From: Hirudinaria manillensis
Lineage: Eukaryota; Annelida; Clitellata; Hirudinida; Hirudinidae
NCBI GenBank assembly: GCA_034509925.1
Contig: CM067528.1
Coordinates: 12,482,501-12,546,500 of the forward strand
Direction: 5' to 3'
DNA: 64,000 nucleotides
This document shows, piece by piece, positions 60,736 to 64,000 of the stretch. The notes beneath the pieces are model-generated. The model had not been told where the DNA came from and ran no database searches. It saw nothing but the letters and a program-made list of their open reading frames with translations. The translations under genes and the position numbers were made by a program. The number at the start of each line of letters is the position of its first letter. The first letter of the stretch is position 1.

Positions 60736-63700
60736 AGCACAATGAACTTATCTAGGAATTTGAACTTTCATACCTTTACAAACTTAGTGGCAAATTCTCC
60801 AGTTGAGTCGTACCCTTGGTGGGTCAACAAGTACTTGTTGGCCTCCTTATCCTTGAAATCCTTCTCTGACAATTTGACCACTGATTTCAGGGTCTTCAAA
60901 GCAGGCTTCAAAATGGTTCCTAATGTGGAATGAAGTTTGAATGAAGAATTATGCTTTTCATTAGACTGGAAACACACTTTTTTTGTCAAAATAAATTCGA
61001 AATTAAAGCATATTTATGTTTAATCAGTAAATTAGACGGTTTTAGTCGCTCGTTCGACCTGCATCGGCCGTTGACACGGGTTTGTGTTGAATCCAGAGGG
61101 AGTCTGTGGACTTTGAACGACGTTTTGTCTTCTCAAGTCCCATTGGTTTCTGCAAATAATAATTAATAAATAAATAAATAAATTGGTGGAACCAAGTTAA
61201 TTGAAATAAAAATGGTTCTCCAAAGATATATCCCTGTTAATTTAGCATCACACATGTTCAAATACTTCTTTATGACATTTTACAACTATTACCAATTATA
61301 ACAATTATAAATTACCACTATGGAAACCCTACAAACCCTACTAAAATGTCCAATCTATGCATCAAAACAATGAAGGATACCAGCAAAACAGAACGTTGAA
61401 CTCACAGGTTTGATTGCAGGCGGAGACTTCGTTCGTTTTCTGAATTGAGTGACAGCTGGAACTCTGAAGTTCCTGGCGGCTCCCTCCCCGGTCTTGGCCG
61501 AGTAGACCTCGAGTTGGGGGTGATAGGCCCGACTTCTTGAGTTCAGTCGAGGACGGGGGGTCTCAGTGTCGACGATGGTCCTCAACAGGTTCACCTGCTG
61601 CTGGGTCGCCTCTGCCCTCCTCTTGGCTTGTTCCTTCATTAAAAATCTTTCCTTTAATCCCTCCAAATTAGAATTATTTTACATAGTGTAATTATAATAT
61701 TATTGAAGTGGCTTGGAAATTATTGTAAATAATAATAACAATAATAACAATAGTAATACTGTTATTAAGCTGGTAAGATAATGATGATGAAGTAAAATAC
61801 ATGCTTTGTTAAAATACAACCCATCTCTATATGTGTGTTTGTGTGATGAGATATTTAATATTTGTTACAATAATCACACAAAATCAAAGAAACCAACGAT
61901 GTCATGGCTGTATTGTTGCTGGTTGTGTGCAAGTCTTGCATTGAAATCCATCTGAAGCATGTTTCTCTTCAGTTTCTCTTGAACGATGGTCCAATTCTTT
62001 TCTCCAACCTACGATATCAACATGTAAACATCTCTTCATTTATGCAGTACATGTTGTACAACTTAACCAATAACACTTATAATAAGTGTCTCGTCAAGCT
62101 TTTGAACAAATCACAAAGTTAGGCAATAGATGATCACGTGATTGTTTAGCCACACCCACCTCTCTTTCTAGCTCCAGCCTCTCCTGCTCATAGGCTGACA
62201 CTTTAGCATTGAGGGATCCATTCAATCTCTCCTGCTCTGAAAACCTTCTCGAATATTTATTGAGATCATCATCTTTGGCCTTCAACTTCTGCTGCAATTG
62301 GGCAACCATTTGCCTCAGGTCTCCGATTTCCCTCTCCATGTCGATTAAACGAGCTCTGAAGGCATCCTCTGCGGAATAAATAATGAGACGTGAGTGAAGG
62401 GACGGATAAATAAATTATTATAATTAAGTGTTCAAAATTAGATTCTAAACCAATTCCACTTTCGAGAAAATAATGCATTAAGCATTAGAAAAGAGAGGTC
62501 AACTCGGATGTATTTTAAACAAACAGTGGTGGCTGACCTTTGGCACCAAGGTCACTGACGAGGGTGGTCCTTCGATTGTGTCTGTCCTTTAAGAACTTCA
62601 GCAGATAGGGCAATGTTTGGTCATCGTAAGGATCGCTGAGCTAGAATTTGAATCGATAATTCCTTAAATGAATACTTTATATCATGGCCCATTAATAATG
62701 AAAAGAAAAACAAATAATTAAAATGATTGAAATTGGTTGAAATTGTAACCTATCTAAGATACACAATGTAACATGCCATCCACCAACCAATAATGAAGGA
62801 AACGCTGGTCCAAGATTATACGCAATAGGCTTGTAGGACGTGTCATCTGAAAATATGAATTATAAAAATTGATAATCAAGAACTAAAGTCAAAGTCACTG
62901 GCATATCTCAGTGTAACAAACCTTTTAATACATCACTAAACTAAATTGGTTACAATCACAACTAGTAACATTATTATTATTATTATTAATATTATTATTA
63001 TTATAATAATTTATGTTGTCAAAAAATATTGCAATACCTGATCTGATTTCCTCTTTCAGCTGAAGGTTGGCCATTCTCCTGCCCGGTGCGAGTCCGACGT
63101 CGGGTTTGTTGACTTGAACCTTTGCTATTTGAACCTCTTGCGTCAGTTCAGCAAACTTCATCACATTCTGTTGACGTTTGGAAACATTTCCAGTTCAGTG
63201 ATTGGGAAGATTTGCATAAACCAATTTATTAATCATAAAGTTTACTTATGGCAAGTAACTGATGGTAATAATAATAATTAACTAATTAGTATAATTATAA
63301 ATCACAAGCATCTCATCTCTGATTGCAACATTAACAAAAGTACAAGTATGTGATCTTTAGCTGACAATTATTTTTGGTTACATTATTATTCAATAATAAA
63401 AACAAAAAGACCATAAAATACCATTGTTTCATCGTAGTCGGACGACCTCGGATTGACGCAGACGATCATGTTGACCTTTCCTTTGCCCTCAAAGTAGGAC
63501 TTGAAGAGGAGGGTCAGTTTTGAGTCCCTGTAAGGCACCATCTGTTGAAGAAATTCATTAATTCTACTTGTTAGTAAATAAAATAAAATACTTTAATGCA
63601 ATAAACACATTAAATATTTAAAACTAGTCATTATAAGCCTTAGATTTGGTTAAAAAAAATTAAAAATTCGTTGCAAAAATACTTAGCAGAACTGAAAATA

Positions 63701-63787
63701 GTCAAACCTTGTTTGTTCCAAGTTTTTGATTTTCCCTCAGAGCTTCAATGCAACTTCTCAGAACCATTAAGGACTGGTTGATGTTTC
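59856..63787 (-). CDS. KIF23: Kinesin-6 MKLP1/KIF23, C-terminal half (5' end outside window)
   Basis: Plus-end-directed motor of the centralspindlin complex, acting at the central spindle and midbody in cytokinesis. Twelve exons in phase: 63708-63787, 63422-63541, 63038-63167, 62788-62846, 62538-62640, 62160-62368, 61898-62008, 61406-61660, 61059-61149, 60774-60919, 60228-60316 and 59856-59952; about 496 residues visible. The motor end shows [50 protein letters not shown] and [15 protein letters not shown]. The neck has [12 protein letters not shown] coiled coil follows (EDAFRARL through [21 protein letters not shown]). The tail matches MKLP1, including the Arf6-binding region ([34 protein letters not shown]), the basic [10 protein letters not shown] segment like the Aurora-B-regulated NLS, and [18 protein letters not shown] before the stop. 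The last intron appears to use a GC donor. The catalytic P-loop and switch I exons lie beyond base 64000. Confidence 0.93.
60688..60736. repeat. (ATC)n microsatellite in KIF23 intron
   Basis: About 15 ATC/GTC triplets between KIF23 exons 60774-60919 and 60228-60316. Confidence 0.9.
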
Positions 63788-64000
63788 CTAAATATTTACA
63801 ATAAAACATCAGGTTTATAGGTTTAAAACACTACATAACTTTGCTGAGGACCCACTTTGGTCTGTGCTTGGATTTAAATAAATAAAAAAGCAAATAAATA
63901 AATAAATAACTGAATAAATAAATTAATAAATAAAATAAATAAATAACTGGAAGAAAACCTGAGACTACCATTACATTCTAATCAGTATCTTAATTCATTC

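Overview
This is a window of an AT-rich, intron-rich animal genome. The evidence is the gene set (a large receptor tyrosine phosphatase, a MKLP1-type kinesin, a PRPF31 splicing factor, a DHHC acyltransferase), short GT-AG-bounded coding exons separated by AT-rich introns, and very many microsatellites and short minisatellites. The receptor phosphatase ectodomain (signal peptide, galactose-binding-like domain, EGF-like repeats, FN3, TM, two PTP domains) resembles architectures I associate with molluscs and annelids, so a spiralian is my best guess (inference). No prokaryotic operon features, CRISPR arrays, tRNA or rRNA genes were recognised.

Layout. 1-1820: simple repeats and a 12-bp minisatellite; the first exon of PP1 is not located. 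1821-5879 (+): protein phosphatase 1 catalytic subunit, 8 visible exons. 5.9-14.7 kb: no gene recognised. 14729-20835 (+): inositol hexakisphosphate kinase, 6 exons, with a ~240-residue acidic insert. 20.8-23.0 kb: CpG-rich, non-coding-looking interval between two convergent genes. 23032-27555 (-): DHHC palmitoyltransferase, 9 exons. 27.6-30.8 kb: no gene recognised. 30791-45836 (-): receptor-type protein tyrosine phosphatase, 27 exons, 1409 residues; every junction joins in phase. 46635-48120 (-): small HIPK/DYRK-like kinase, 4 exons. 49401-50858 (-): PRPF31, one exon. 54196-56487 (+): single-exon leucine-rich-repeat membrane protein. 57020-57628 (-): bZIP factor with a PAR-type basic region. 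59856-63787 (-): C-terminal half of a KIF23/MKLP1 kinesin, 12 exons, with its 5' end beyond the right edge.

The genes look like an ordinary mixture of unrelated housekeeping and signalling genes, not a cluster with one function. The most unusual structure is local. In three introns (two in PP1, one in the receptor phosphatase) a tandem duplication has copied the end of the intron, the AG acceptor and the first 6-11 bases of the next exon. This leaves decoy 3' splice sites upstream of the true one, and each decoy reads into a nearby in-frame stop. Other points of note are large charged insertions inside conserved enzyme folds, a probable GC-AG intron in KIF23, and a 10-bp intronic array spelling AGGTCA-like half-sites at 4-bp spacing.

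Exon boundaries were derived by hand from splice consensus, reading phase and family knowledge of the proteins; no alignment was run, and a boundary may be off by a base or two.
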